A DNA stretch of 64,000 bases from Escherichia coli (GTDB taxonomy: Bacteria; Pseudomonadota; Gammaproteobacteria; Enterobacterales; Enterobacteriaceae): NCBI RefSeq assembly GCF_036503815.1, contig NZ_AP027764.1, forward strand, positions 1,116,001 through 1,180,000, read 5' to 3'. Positions 8,578 to 16,728 of this stretch are shown piece by piece. Within the stretch, counting starts at the first letter, position 1, and every line of letters begins with the position of its first letter. Position numbers and translations under genes: made by a program. The notes under the pieces were generated by a model. It ran no database searches, was not told the origin of the DNA, and worked only from the letters and a program-made list of their open reading frames with translations.

Positions 8578-9288
8578 ATGGCAACCACTCATTTGGATGT
8601 TTGCGCCGTGGTTCCGGCGGCCGGATTTGGCCGTCGAATGCAAACGGAATGTCCTAAGCAATATCTCTCAATCGGTAATCAAACCATTCTTGAACACTCG
8701 GTGCATGCGCTGCTGGCGCATCCCCGGGTGACTCGTGTCGTCATTGCCATAAGTCCTGGCGATAGCCGCTTTGCACAACTTCCTCTGGCGAATCATCCGC
8801 AAATCACCGTTGTAGATGGCGGTAATGAGCGTGCCGATTCCGTGCTGGCAGGTCTGAAAGCCGCTGACGGCGCGCAGTGGGTATTGGTGCATGACGCCGC
8901 TCGTCCTTGTCTGCATCAGGATGACCTTGCGCGATTGTTGGCGTTGAGCGAAACCAGTCGCACAGGGGGGATCCTCGCCGCACCGGTGCGCGATACCATG
9001 AAACGTGCCGAACCTGGCAAAAATGCCATTGCTCATACCGTTGATCGCAACGGCTTATGGCACGCGCTGACGCCGCAATTTTTCCCTCGTGAGCTGTTAC
9101 ATGACTGTCTGACGCGCGCTTTAAATGAAGGTGCGACTATTACCGACGAAGCCTCGGCGCTGGAATATTGCGGATTCCATCCGCAGTTGGTTGAAGGCCG
9201 CGCGGATAACATTAAAGTCACGCGTCCGGAAGATTTGGCACTGGCCGAGTTTTACCTCACCCGAACCATCCATCAGGAGAATACATAA
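8578..9288 (+). CDS. ispD: 2-C-methyl-D-erythritol 4-phosphate cytidylyltransferase
   Basis: IspD makes CDP-methylerythritol from MEP and CTP in the non-mevalonate isoprenoid pathway. The 236 residues show the nucleotidyltransferase signature VVPAAGFGRRMQTECPKQYL near residues 11-30 and the VHDAARPC motif around 103. It begins 18 nt after ftsB and shares one base with ispF, which encodes a later enzyme of the same pathway. Confidence 0.98.
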   Translation: MATTHLDVCAVVPAAGFGRRMQTECPKQYLSIGNQTILEHSVHALLAHPRVTRVVIAISPGDSRFAQLPLANHPQITVVDGGNERADSVLAGLKAADGAQWVLVHDAARPCLHQDDLARLLALSETSRTGGILAAPVRDTMKRAEPGKNAIAHTVDRNGLWHALTPQFFPRELLHDCLTRALNEGATITDEASALEYCGFHPQLVEGRADNIKVTRPEDLALAEFYLTRTIHQENT

Positions 9289-9767
9289 TGCGAATTGGAC
9301 ACGGTTTTGACGTACACGCCTTTGGCGGTGAAGGCCCAATTATCATTGGTGGCGTACGCATTCCTTACGAAAAAGGGTTGCTGGCGCATTCTGATGGCGA
9401 CGTGGCGTTACATGCACTGACCGATGCATTGCTTGGTGCAGCGGCGTTGGGGGATATCGGCAAGCTGTTCCCGGATACCGATCCATCATTTAAAGGGGCC
9501 GACAGCCGCGAATTGCTGCGCGAAGCCTGGCGTCGTATTCAGGCGAAGGGGTATACCCTCGGTAACGTCGATGTCACTATCATCGCTCAGGCACCGAAGA
9601 TGTTGCCGCATATTCCACAAATGCGCGTGTTTATTGCCGAAGATCTCGGCTGCCATATGGATGATGTTAACGTGAAAGCCACTACTACGGAAAAATTAGG
9701 ATTTACCGGGCGTGGGGAAGGGATTGCCTGTGAAGCGGTGGCGCTACTCATTAAGGCAACAAAATGA
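9288..9767 (+). CDS. ispF: 2-C-methyl-D-erythritol 2,4-cyclodiphosphate synthase
   Basis: IspF cyclises CDP-ME-2-phosphate to MEcPP, releasing CMP; it is a zinc-dependent homotrimer. The 159 residues show the metal ligands Asp8 and His10 in GHGFDVHAFG and His42 in LAHSDGDVALHAL. The C-terminal TTTEKLGFTGRGEGIACEAV motif is intact. Overlaps at both ends (1 nt with ispD, 4 nt with truD) show tight coupling. Confidence 0.98.
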   Translation: MRIGHGFDVHAFGGEGPIIIGGVRIPYEKGLLAHSDGDVALHALTDALLGAAALGDIGKLFPDTDPSFKGADSRELLREAWRRIQAKGYTLGNVDVTIIAQAPKMLPHIPQMRVFIAEDLGCHMDDVNVKATTTEKLGFTGRGEGIACEAVALLIKATK

Positions 9768-10813
9768 TTGAGTTTGATAATCTCACTTACCTCCACGGTA
9801 AACCGCAAGGTACCGGGCTGCTGAAAGCCAATCCGGAAGACTTTGTGGTGGTGGAAGATTTGGGCTTTGAGCCTGATGGTGAAGGTGAGCATATTCTGGT
9901 TAGAATCCTCAAAAACGGCTGTAATACCCGTTTTGTGGCGGATGCACTGGCGAAATTCCTGAAAATTCATGCCCGTGAAGTCAGCTTCGCTGGGCAAAAA
10001 GACAAACATGCTGTTACGGAACAGTGGTTATGCGCTCGCGTGCCAGGCAAAGAGATGCCCGATCTCAGTGCTTTTCAACTGGAAGGTTGTCAGGTGCTGG
10101 AGTATGCGCGGCACAAGCGTAAGCTGCGTTTAGGGGCGCTGAAAGGTAACGCTTTTACCCTGGTTCTGCGCGAAGTGAGCAATCGTGATGACGTTGAACA
10201 ACGTCTGATCGATATTTGCGTAAAAGGTGTACCGAACTACTTTGGTGCCCAACGTTTTGGGATTGGCGGTAGCAACTTGCAGGGTGCGCTGCGCTGGGCG
10301 CAAACCAATACTCCGGTGCGTGATCGCAATAAACGGAGTTTTTGGTTGTCGGCAGCCCGCAGTGCGTTGTTTAATCAGATTGTTGCTGAGCGCCTCAAAA
10401 AAGCAGACGTTAATCAAGTTGTTGACGGCGATGCGCTACAATTAGCCGGACGTGGCAGCTGGTTTGTTGCCGCCAATGAAGAACTGGCGGAATTACAGCG
10501 TCGCGTCAACGATAAAGAGCTGATGATTACTGCTGCATTGCCGGGCAGTGGCGAATGGGGAACTCAGCGTGAAGCGCTGGCATTCGAACAAGCAGCTGTC
10601 GCCGAAGAAACTGAATTACAAGCCTTACTGGTGCGCGAAAAAGTTGAAGCCGCGCGCAGAGCGATGCTGCTGTATCCGCAACAATTAAGCTGGAACTGGT
10701 GGGATGACGTCACCGTAGAAATCCGTTTCTGGCTTCCGGCGGGAAGTTTTGCGACCAGCGTTGTCAGGGAACTTATCAACACAACAGGTGATTATGCGCA
10801 TATTGCTGAGTAA
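9764..10813 (+). CDS. truD: tRNA pseudouridine(13) synthase TruD
   Basis: TruD converts U13 of tRNA-Glu to pseudouridine. The 349 residues match K-12. The catalytic Asp80 lies in FAGQKDKHA. The family-specific insertion domain occupies the middle of the protein, including NYFGAQRFGIGG before it. The ATG overlaps the ispF stop by 4 nt. The last 20 nt overlap the start of surE, so translation of surE is probably coupled to truD. Confidence 0.98.
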   Translation: MIEFDNLTYLHGKPQGTGLLKANPEDFVVVEDLGFEPDGEGEHILVRILKNGCNTRFVADALAKFLKIHAREVSFAGQKDKHAVTEQWLCARVPGKEMPDLSAFQLEGCQVLEYARHKRKLRLGALKGNAFTLVLREVSNRDDVEQRLIDICVKGVPNYFGAQRFGIGGSNLQGALRWAQTNTPVRDRNKRSFWLSAARSALFNQIVAERLKKADVNQVVDGDALQLAGRGSWFVAANEELAELQRRVNDKELMITAALPGSGEWGTQREALAFEQAAVAEETELQALLVREKVEAARRAMLLYPQQLSWNWWDDVTVEIRFWLPAGSFATSVVRELINTTGDYAHIAE

Positions 10814-11555
10814 TGATGACGGGGTACATGCACCCGGTATACAAACGCTGGCGAAAGCCTTGCGTGAGTTTGCTGACGTTCAGGTGGTCGCCCCCGATCG
10901 TAACCGCAGCGGCGCTTCAAATTCTCTGACACTGGAATCCTCCTTGCGCACGTTTACCTTTGAAAATGGTGATATTGCTGTGCAAATGGGAACCCCGACC
11001 GATTGCGTCTATCTTGGCGTGAATGCTCTGATGCGTCCGCGCCCGGACATTGTTGTGTCGGGGATTAACGCCGGGCCGAATCTGGGGGATGATGTTATCT
11101 ATTCCGGTACGGTAGCCGCCGCGATGGAGGGCCGTCATTTAGGCTTTCCGGCGCTTGCTGTCTCGCTTGACGGGCATAAACATTACGACACTGCCGCGGT
11201 GGTAACCTGTTCCATTTTGCGAGCTCTGTGTAAAGAGCCGTTGCGCACCGGGCGTATTCTCAATATTAACGTACCGGATTTACCGTTGGATCAAATCAAA
11301 GGTATTCGCGTTACGCGCTGCGGTACCCGACATCCGGCAGATCAGGTGATCCCGCAGCAAGATCCGCGCGGCAATACGCTGTACTGGATTGGCCCGCCGG
11401 GTGGTAAGTGCGATGCCGGTCCGGGGACCGATTTTGCTGCGGTCGATGAGGGCTATGTCTCTATCACGCCGCTGCATGTGGATTTAACTGCGCATAGCGC
11501 GCAAGATGTGGTTTCAGACTGGTTAAACAGCGTGGGAGTTGGCACGCAATGGTAA
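10794..11555 (+). CDS. surE: 5'/3'-nucleotidase and exopolyphosphatase SurE
   Basis: SurE is a metal-dependent nucleotidase that dephosphorylates nucleoside monophosphates and short polyphosphate, associated with stationary-phase survival. I place the start at the ATG at 10794 because the family begins [10 protein letters not shown] and the length is then the usual 253 residues. A frame extension upstream to a TTG at 10749 would be fully inside truD. Asp8/Asp9 and the [20 protein letters not shown] segment supply the active site. It overlaps truD (20 nt) and pcm (7 nt). Confidence 0.97.
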
Positions 11556-12175
11556 GCAGACGCGTACAAGCACTTCTGGATCAATTACGTGCGCAAGGTA
11601 TTCAGGATGAGCAGGTGCTGAATGCACTTGCCGCCGTGCCGCGTGAAAAATTCGTTGATGAAGCGTTTGAACAAAAAGCCTGGGACAATATCGCCTTGCC
11701 GATAGGTCAGGGGCAGACAATTTCGCAGCCGTATATGGTGGCGCGAATGACCGAATTACTCGAGCTGACGCCGCAGTCGCGGGTGCTGGAAATTGGCACC
11801 GGTTCGGGATATCAAACGGCAATTCTGGCGCATCTTGTTCAGCATGTTTGCTCGGTTGAACGTATTAAAGGCTTGCAGTGGCAGGCGCGTCGCCGCCTGA
11901 AAAACCTTGATTTACATAATGTTTCAACCCGTCATGGCGATGGATGGCAAGGTTGGCAGGCACGTGCGCCGTTTGACGCTATCATTGTTACGGCGGCACC
12001 GCCGGAAATTCCAACTGCGCTAATGACGCAGCTGGACGAAGGCGGGATTCTCGTCTTACCCGTAGGGGAGGAGCACCAGTATTTGAAACGGGTGCGTCGT
12101 CGGGGAGGCGAATTTATTATCGATACCGTGGAGGCCGTGCGCTTTGTCCCTTTAGTGAAGGGTGAGCTGGCTTAA
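11549..12175 (+). CDS. pcm: Protein-L-isoaspartate O-methyltransferase
   Basis: Pcm uses S-adenosylmethionine to methylate L-isoaspartyl residues in damaged proteins, starting their repair. The 208 residues contain the SAM-binding [13 protein letters not shown] motif at about 79-91. The family segment [21 protein letters not shown] (51-71) precedes it. It overlaps surE by 7 nt, and together the two form the long-known stationary-phase survival pair upstream of nlpD-rpoS. Confidence 0.98.
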
Positions 12176-12314
12176 AACGTGAGGAAATACCTGGATTTTT
12201 CCTGGTTATTTTGCCGCAGGTCAGCGTATCGTGAACATCTTTTCCAGTGTTCAGTATGGTGCCTTGCACGGTAATTATGTCACTGGTTATTAACCAATTT
12301 TTCTTGGGGGATAA

Positions 12315-13454
12315 ATGAGCGCGGGAAGCCCAAAATTCACCGTTCGCCGCATTGCGGCTTTGTCACTGGTTTCGCTATGGCTGGCAGGCTGTTCTGACAC
12401 TTCAAATCCACCGGCACCGGTCAGCTCCGTTAATGGCAATGCGTCTGCAAACACCAATTCTGGTATGTTGATTACGCCGCCGCCGAAAATGGGTACGACG
12501 TCTACAACGCAGCAACCGCAAATTCAGCCGGTACAACAACCACAAATTCAATCTGCACAGCAGCCGCAAATCCAGCCAGTGCAGCCAGTAGCTCAGCAGC
12601 CGGTACAGATGGAAAACGGACGCATCGTCTACAACCGTCAGTATGGGAACATTCCGAAAGGCAGTTATAGCGGCAGTACCTATACCGTGAAAAAAGGCGA
12701 CACACTTTTCTATATCGCCTGGATTACTGGCAATGATTTCCGTGACCTTGCTCAGCGCAACAATATTCAGGCACCATACGCGCTGAATGTAGGTCAGACC
12801 TTACAGGTGGGTAATGCTTCCGGTACGCCAATCACTGGTGGAAATGCCATTACCCAGGCCGATGCAGCAGAGCAAGGAGTTGTGATCAAGCCTGCACAAA
12901 ATTCCACCGTTGCTGTTGCGTCGCAACCGACAATTACGTATTCTGAGTCTTCGGGTGAACAGAGTGCTAACAAAATGTTGCCGAACAATAAGCCAACTGG
13001 GACCACGGTCACAGCGCCTGTAACGGTACCAACAGCAAGCACAACCGAGCCGACTGTCAGCAGTACATCAACCAGTGCGCCTATCTCCACCTGGCGCTGG
13101 CCGACTGAGGGCAAAGTGATCGAAACCTTTGGTGCTTCTGAGGGGGGCAACAAGGGGATTGATATCGCAGGCAGCAAAGGACAGGCAATTATCGCGACCG
13201 CAGATGGCCGCGTTGTTTATGCCGGTAACGCGCTGCGCGGCTACGGTAATCTGATTATCATCAAACATAATGATGATTACCTGAGTGCCTACGCCCATAA
13301 CGACACAATGCTGGTCCGGGAACAACAAGAAGTGAAGGCGGGGCAAAAAATAGCGACTATGGGTAGCACCGGAACCAGTTCAACACGCTTGCATTTTGAA
13401 ATTCGTTACAAGGGGAAATCCGTAAACCCGCTGCGCTATTTGCCGCAGCGATAA
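12315..13454 (+). CDS. nlpD: NlpD, lipoprotein activator of amidase AmiC
   Basis: NlpD is a lipoprotein that activates the amidase AmiC for septal peptidoglycan splitting. The 379 residues begin with a lipoprotein signal, lipobox LAGC with Cys26. A low-complexity Gln/Pro repeat follows (about 60-95). A LysM domain spans about 120-165 (TYTVKKGDTLFYIAW to VGQTLQVG). A linker rich in Thr and Ser leads to a LytM (M23) domain at about 255-375. The LytM domain lacks the first metal-binding His (NKGIDIAG where active enzymes have His before GID), so it is an activator and not an enzyme. The main rpoS promoter lies inside this gene. Confidence 0.97.
   Translation: MSAGSPKFTVRRIAALSLVSLWLAGCSDTSNPPAPVSSVNGNASANTNSGMLITPPPKMGTTSTTQQPQIQPVQQPQIQSAQQPQIQPVQPVAQQPVQMENGRIVYNRQYGNIPKGSYSGSTYTVKKGDTLFYIAWITGNDFRDLAQRNNIQAPYALNVGQTLQVGNASGTPITGGNAITQADAAEQGVVIKPAQNSTVAVASQPTITYSESSGEQSANKMLPNNKPTGTTVTAPVTVPTASTTEPTVSSTSTSAPISTWRWPTEGKVIETFGASEGGNKGIDIAGSKGQAIIATADGRVVYAGNALRGYGNLIIIKHNDDYLSAYAHNDTMLVREQQEVKAGQKIATMGSTGTSSTRLHFEIRYKGKSVNPLRYLPQR
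12916..12944 (+). promoter_or_regulatory. Main rpoS promoter inside nlpD
   Basis: TTGCGT (12916-12921) and TATTCT (12939-12944) are separated by 17 bp within nlpD. A transcript starting about 6-7 nt downstream would have a leader of about 567 nt before the rpoS ATG at 13517, which agrees with the known rpoSp1 leader length. This long leader folds over the rpoS ribosome site and is the known target of the DsrA, RprA and ArcZ sRNAs. Confidence 0.85.
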
Positions 13455-13516
13455 ATCGGCGGAACCAGGCTTTTGCTTGAATGTTCCGTCAAGGGATCAC
13501 GGGTAGGAGCCACCTT

Positions 13517-14515
13517 ATGAGTCAGAATACGCTGAAAGTTCATGATTTAAATGAAGATGCGGAATTTGATGAGAACGGAGTTGAGGTTTTTGACGAAAAG
13601 GCCTTAGTATTAGTAGAAGAGGAACCCAGTGATAACGATTTGGCCGAAGAGGAACTGTTATCGCAAGGGGCCACACAGCGTGTGTTGGACGCGACTCAGC
13701 TTTACCTTGGTGAGATTGGTTATTCACCACTGTTAACGGCCGAAGAAGAAGTTTATTTTGCGCGTCGCGCACTGCGAGGAGATGTTGCCTCCCGCCGCCG
13801 GATGATCGAGAGTAACTTGCGTCTGGTGGTAAAAATTGCCCGCCGTTATGGCAATCGTGGTCTGGCTTTGCTGGATCTTATCGAAGAGGGCAACCTGGGG
13901 CTGATCCGCGCGGTAGAGAAGTTTGACCCGGAACGTGGTTTCCGCTTCTCAACATACGCAACCTGGTGGATTCGCCAGACGATCGAACGGGCGATTATGA
14001 ACCAAACCCGTACTATTCGTTTGCCGATTCACATCGTAAAGGAGCTGAACGTTTACCTGCGAACCGCACGTGAGTTGTCCCATAAGCTGGACCACGAACC
14101 AAGTGCGGAAGAGATCGCAGAGCAGCTGGATAAGCCAGTTGATGACGTCAGCCGTATGCTTCGTCTTAACGAGCGCATTACCTCGGTAGACACCCCGCTG
14201 GGTGGAGATTCCGAAAAAGCGTTGCTGGACATCCTGGCCGATGAAAAAGAAAACGGCCCGGAAGATACCACGCAAGATGACGATATGAAACAAAGCATCG
14301 TCAAATGGCTGTTCGAGCTGAACGCCAAACAGCGTGAAGTGCTGGCACGTCGATTCGGTTTGCTGGGGTACGAAGCGGCAACACTGGAAGATGTAGGTCG
14401 TGAAATTGGCCTCACCCGTGAACGTGTTCGCCAGATTCAGGTTGAAGGCCTGCGCCGTTTGCGCGAAATCCTGCAAACGCAGGGGCTGAATATCGAAGCG
14501 CTGTTCCGCGAATAA
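13517..14515 (+). CDS. rpoS: RNA polymerase sigma factor RpoS (sigma-38), with a two-residue insertion
   Basis: RpoS directs the general stress and stationary-phase response. I choose the ATG at 13517 (MSQNTLKVHDL, preceded by GTAGGAGCC) over a GTG 36 nt upstream because the known protein starts there. The reading frame is intact with 332 residues, two more than the usual 330. Residues 30-33 are LVLV because TTAGTA is tandemly repeated (13604-13615). Sigma regions follow in order: 1.2 at about 55-90, region 2 at about 95-165 with the -10-recognition stretch FSTYATWWIRQTIERAI, region 3 at about 170-245, and region 4 at about 260-325 ending LTRERVRQIQVEGLRRLRE. RpoS codon 33 is a known polymorphic site; its Glu is residue 35 here. 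Confidence 0.98.
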   Translation: MSQNTLKVHDLNEDAEFDENGVEVFDEKALVLVEEEPSDNDLAEEELLSQGATQRVLDATQLYLGEIGYSPLLTAEEEVYFARRALRGDVASRRRMIESNLRLVVKIARRYGNRGLALLDLIEEGNLGLIRAVEKFDPERGFRFSTYATWWIRQTIERAIMNQTRTIRLPIHIVKELNVYLRTARELSHKLDHEPSAEEIAEQLDKPVDDVSRMLRLNERITSVDTPLGGDSEKALLDILADEKENGPEDTTQDDDMKQSIVKWLFELNAKQREVLARRFGLLGYEAATLEDVGREIGLTRERVRQIQVEGLRRLREILQTQGLNIEALFRE

Positions 14516-14530
14516 GTAAGCATCTGTCAG

Positions 14531-14566
14531 AAAGGCCAGTCTCAAGCGAGGCTGGCCTTTTTCTTT
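14531..14566 (+). terminator. rpoS intrinsic terminator
   Basis: A stem of AAAGGCCAG (14531-14539) and CTGGCCTTT (14552-14560) encloses a short loop and is followed by TTCTTTT, 16 nt after the rpoS stop. This is a classical Rho-independent terminator. Its arms also allow use by the convergent gene ending at 14574. Confidence 0.9.
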
Positions 14567-14573
14567 TGTCAGC

Positions 14574-15323
14574 TTAATCTACACGTTGATGGTAACGTCC
14601 ATCTCTGACGGTAAATTTTTCCCGGCATAGATGACTACTATCGTATTGTCCCGCGTCCATTGGCGTGACACATCGTACAGTCTGATGTAGTCCGTAGTTT
14701 TTAATAAACATCACCATATTGCGATTTGGTTTTTTGTGAGTGGTTTCCGTTGTTCTCCAGAGATGGCAGTGAGTTTCGCCTGGTGCAATAAGTTTTACCG
14801 GCCATGGCGTTGTGCCACTGCGCCATATTATCCCCGCATCATCAACATCCAATATCGGGCCGAAGAATCCCCAGGGAAGAATTTCATGCAAATTAACGTA
14901 ACGAAAACAGTCTTCTTTTCCGCAATAGTGATGTGTCACAACCTCATCTGGTGTGCGAAACCAGGTATTTTCATGAAGAAATTCATGGCCAATATTGGCA
15001 ATTACGGCAATATCGGGTTTGAACCAGAGCTGATCCTTGCCCTGGTCTACTGCTAAGGTGGAAATTACGGGGCGTTCATCAATAAAAGAGAGTAAGCGCG
15101 GTATTGATGTCAGGTGTTTTTTTTGCCAACGGTTGATACCCATTTGCTGTGCAGCATGACTGTTTTGCTGCCAATAAAGATAAGACGTTGCTTTTGATTC
15201 GCCAGTATAGAAAAACGCATCAGCGGGCAGTGTTGTACGAACAGTTCCTTTGCCTTGAAAACTGACTTCCCGAACAAAAAAATCAAGAAATAACACAGGG
15301 CGAGGAAGTTGAATAGGAGTCAT
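14574..15323 (-). CDS. Unrecognised protein, 249 residues, next to rpoS
   Basis: I do not recognise this protein. The chosen start is the ATG at 15323 (MTPIQLPRPVLFLDFF); a TTG 12 nt upstream would add MVYL. Neither has a strong ribosome site. There is no signal peptide and no clear membrane helix. The sequence is rich in His, Trp and Cys. Clusters such as IGHEFLHENTWF, THHYCGKEDCF (about 135-145), HEILPWGFFGPILDVDDAG and GETHCHLWRTT could bind metal, but this is a guess. The base composition looks more AT-rich than rpoS and the ecd genes. The gene lies in the mutS-rpoS interval known to vary among E. coli lineages, so it is probably an acquired gene. It is convergent with rpoS. Confidence 0.75.
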   Translation of the reverse strand: MTPIQLPRPVLFLDFFVREVSFQGKGTVRTTLPADAFFYTGESKATSYLYWQQNSHAAQQMGINRWQKKHLTSIPRLLSFIDERPVISTLAVDQGKDQLWFKPDIAVIANIGHEFLHENTWFRTPDEVVTHHYCGKEDCFRYVNLHEILPWGFFGPILDVDDAGIIWRSGTTPWPVKLIAPGETHCHLWRTTETTHKKPNRNMVMFIKNYGLHQTVRCVTPMDAGQYDSSHLCREKFTVRDGRYHQRVD

Positions 15324-15583
15324 TAAATATACCAAACCAATGTCGTAAGGTTGAAAATGATTTCGTTTTTATTCTATTAGTTTGGTAAGTATAAATATGT
15401 ACCTCAATGTTTACCATGGTTATTCCTGGTGTTGGCTGGAAAAGGTCACAAGTTTGATTAATTACCAGAGCCAGAAGGGATAGTGCCCTTATGGCGTGGG
15501 GAACGTCGTCAAGCCCATCCAGGCTTCGTAATCCGGCTCTGTGCTGATAGGTGGGGAATCCTCGGTATTTACTGCGGGAACTT

Positions 15584-15988
15584 TCACACCATCATCTTGC
15601 GCACCAGCTGCATAAACAGCTCCTGCTCTTCTCCACTCAAACGCCCCAAAAATTCCTCATCCACACTGTCGCCAATCGGTATCGCCGCAGCAAGTACCTT
15701 TTCTCCTTCGGCAGTCAGCCAGACAAAGCGTCGCCGCTTATCAGCGGTGTCATGTTCACGTCTGACTAAGCCACGATTTTCCATTCTTGCCAACATTTCT
15801 GCCAGCGTTGCTTTGGTGCTGACGGCTGCTTCCATCAGTGCCACCTGTTCGATACCAGGTTTATCAGCAATGGCGCGCATCACCGCGTACTGTGGTTTGG
15901 TCAGGTCAGGTAACTCGTGCTGCCAGCGGGCCGTATGCTGCTGAAAAAGCTGTCGTAACTGATGGAACGCTTTATTTCGTAACGCCAT
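15584..15988 (-). CDS. hosA: HosA, MarR-family regulator of the divergent decarboxylase operon
   Basis: HosA is a small dimeric winged-helix repressor. The 134 residues have the MarR layout: an N-terminal helix (about 1-25), a DNA-binding core (about 30-95) with STKATLAEMLARMENRGLVRRE as recognition helix and DKRRRFVWLT as the wing, and a C-terminal dimerisation helix. It is transcribed away from the ecdB-ecdC-ecdD genes. A perfect palindrome lies in the shared intergenic region. HosA of pathogenic E. coli is known to repress this operon and to be released by 4-hydroxybenzoate. K-12 lacks it. The start ATG at 15988 is preceded by CGGAG at suitable spacing. Confidence 0.92.
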   Translation of the reverse strand: MALRNKAFHQLRQLFQQHTARWQHELPDLTKPQYAVMRAIADKPGIEQVALMEAAVSTKATLAEMLARMENRGLVRREHDTADKRRRFVWLTAEGEKVLAAAIPIGDSVDEEFLGRLSGEEQELFMQLVRKMMV

Positions 15989-16103
15989 GTAAACTCCGGG
16001 CTAATTCTCTGTCGCTATCATAGCGGTTTTTCAGTGACGAAGAAGATGTTGTTACTTTTCAATCCTTGCCGCTGTGGAAATGAAGGAGTATGTTAATAAT
16101 AAC

Positions 16104-16117
16104 GTTCGTATACGAAC
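16104..16117. promoter_or_regulatory. HosA operator, perfect 14-bp palindrome
   Basis: GTTCGTATACGAAC is a perfect inverted repeat in the hosA-ecdB gap, 17 nt before the ecdB ATG, where a bound repressor would block ecdB initiation. It fits the inverted repeat I recall for HosA binding. The palindrome is directly visible; the assignment is inference from position and prior work. Confidence 0.8.
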
Positions 16118-16134
16118 AATTAAGAGAGTAAGCA

Positions 16135-16728
16135 ATGAAACTGATCGTCGGGATGACAGGGGCTACCGGTGCGCCTCTTGGTGTGGCATTACTGCAAGCG
16201 CTGCGGGAGATGCCGAATGTCGAGACTCATCTGGTGATGTCGAAGTGGGCGAAAACCACTATTGAACTGGAAACGCCTTACAGCGCTCGCGATGTTGCCG
16301 CCCTCGCTGACTTCAGCCATAACCCGGCGGATCAGGCTGCGACCATCTCTTCCGGCTCCTTTCGTACCGACGGCATGATCGTTATTCCATGCAGTATGAA
16401 AACGCTCGCCGGTATCCGCGCTGGTTACGCCGATGGTCTCGTAGGGCGCGCGGCGGACGTCGTGCTCAAAGAAGGCCGCAAACTGGTGCTGGTGCCGCGT
16501 GAAATGCCGCTTAGCACCATCCATCTCGAAAATATGCTCGCGCTTTCGCACATGGGCGTGGCGATGGTGCCGCCGATGCCTGCCTTTTATAACCATCCCG
16601 AAACGGTAGATGACATTGTCCACCACGTGGTAGCCCGCGTGCTGGATCAATTTGGCCTCGAACATCCTCACGCCAGGCGCTGGCAAGGGTTGCCGCAGGC
16701 CCGGAATTTTTCTCAGGAGAATGAATAA
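16135..16728 (+). CDS. ecdB: UbiX-like flavin prenyltransferase, hydroxyarylic acid decarboxylase subunit B
   Basis: Members of this family prenylate FMN to make the prenylated-FMN cofactor of UbiD-type decarboxylases. The 197 residues begin MKLIVGMTGATGAPLG, the FMN-binding glycine loop. They contain TISSGSFRTDGMIVIPCSMKTLAGI (about 70-95) and the LVLVPREMPLSTIHLENML segment (about 121-140) typical of UbiX/Pad1 proteins. It starts 18 nt after the operator and shares one base with ecdC. The partner genes show this is the catabolic paralogue and not the ubiquinone-pathway ubiX. Names used for this gene vary (ecdB, edcB, vdcB, pad1). Confidence 0.92.
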   Translation: MKLIVGMTGATGAPLGVALLQALREMPNVETHLVMSKWAKTTIELETPYSARDVAALADFSHNPADQAATISSGSFRTDGMIVIPCSMKTLAGIRAGYADGLVGRAADVVLKEGRKLVLVPREMPLSTIHLENMLALSHMGVAMVPPMPAFYNHPETVDDIVHHVVARVLDQFGLEHPHARRWQGLPQARNFSQENE

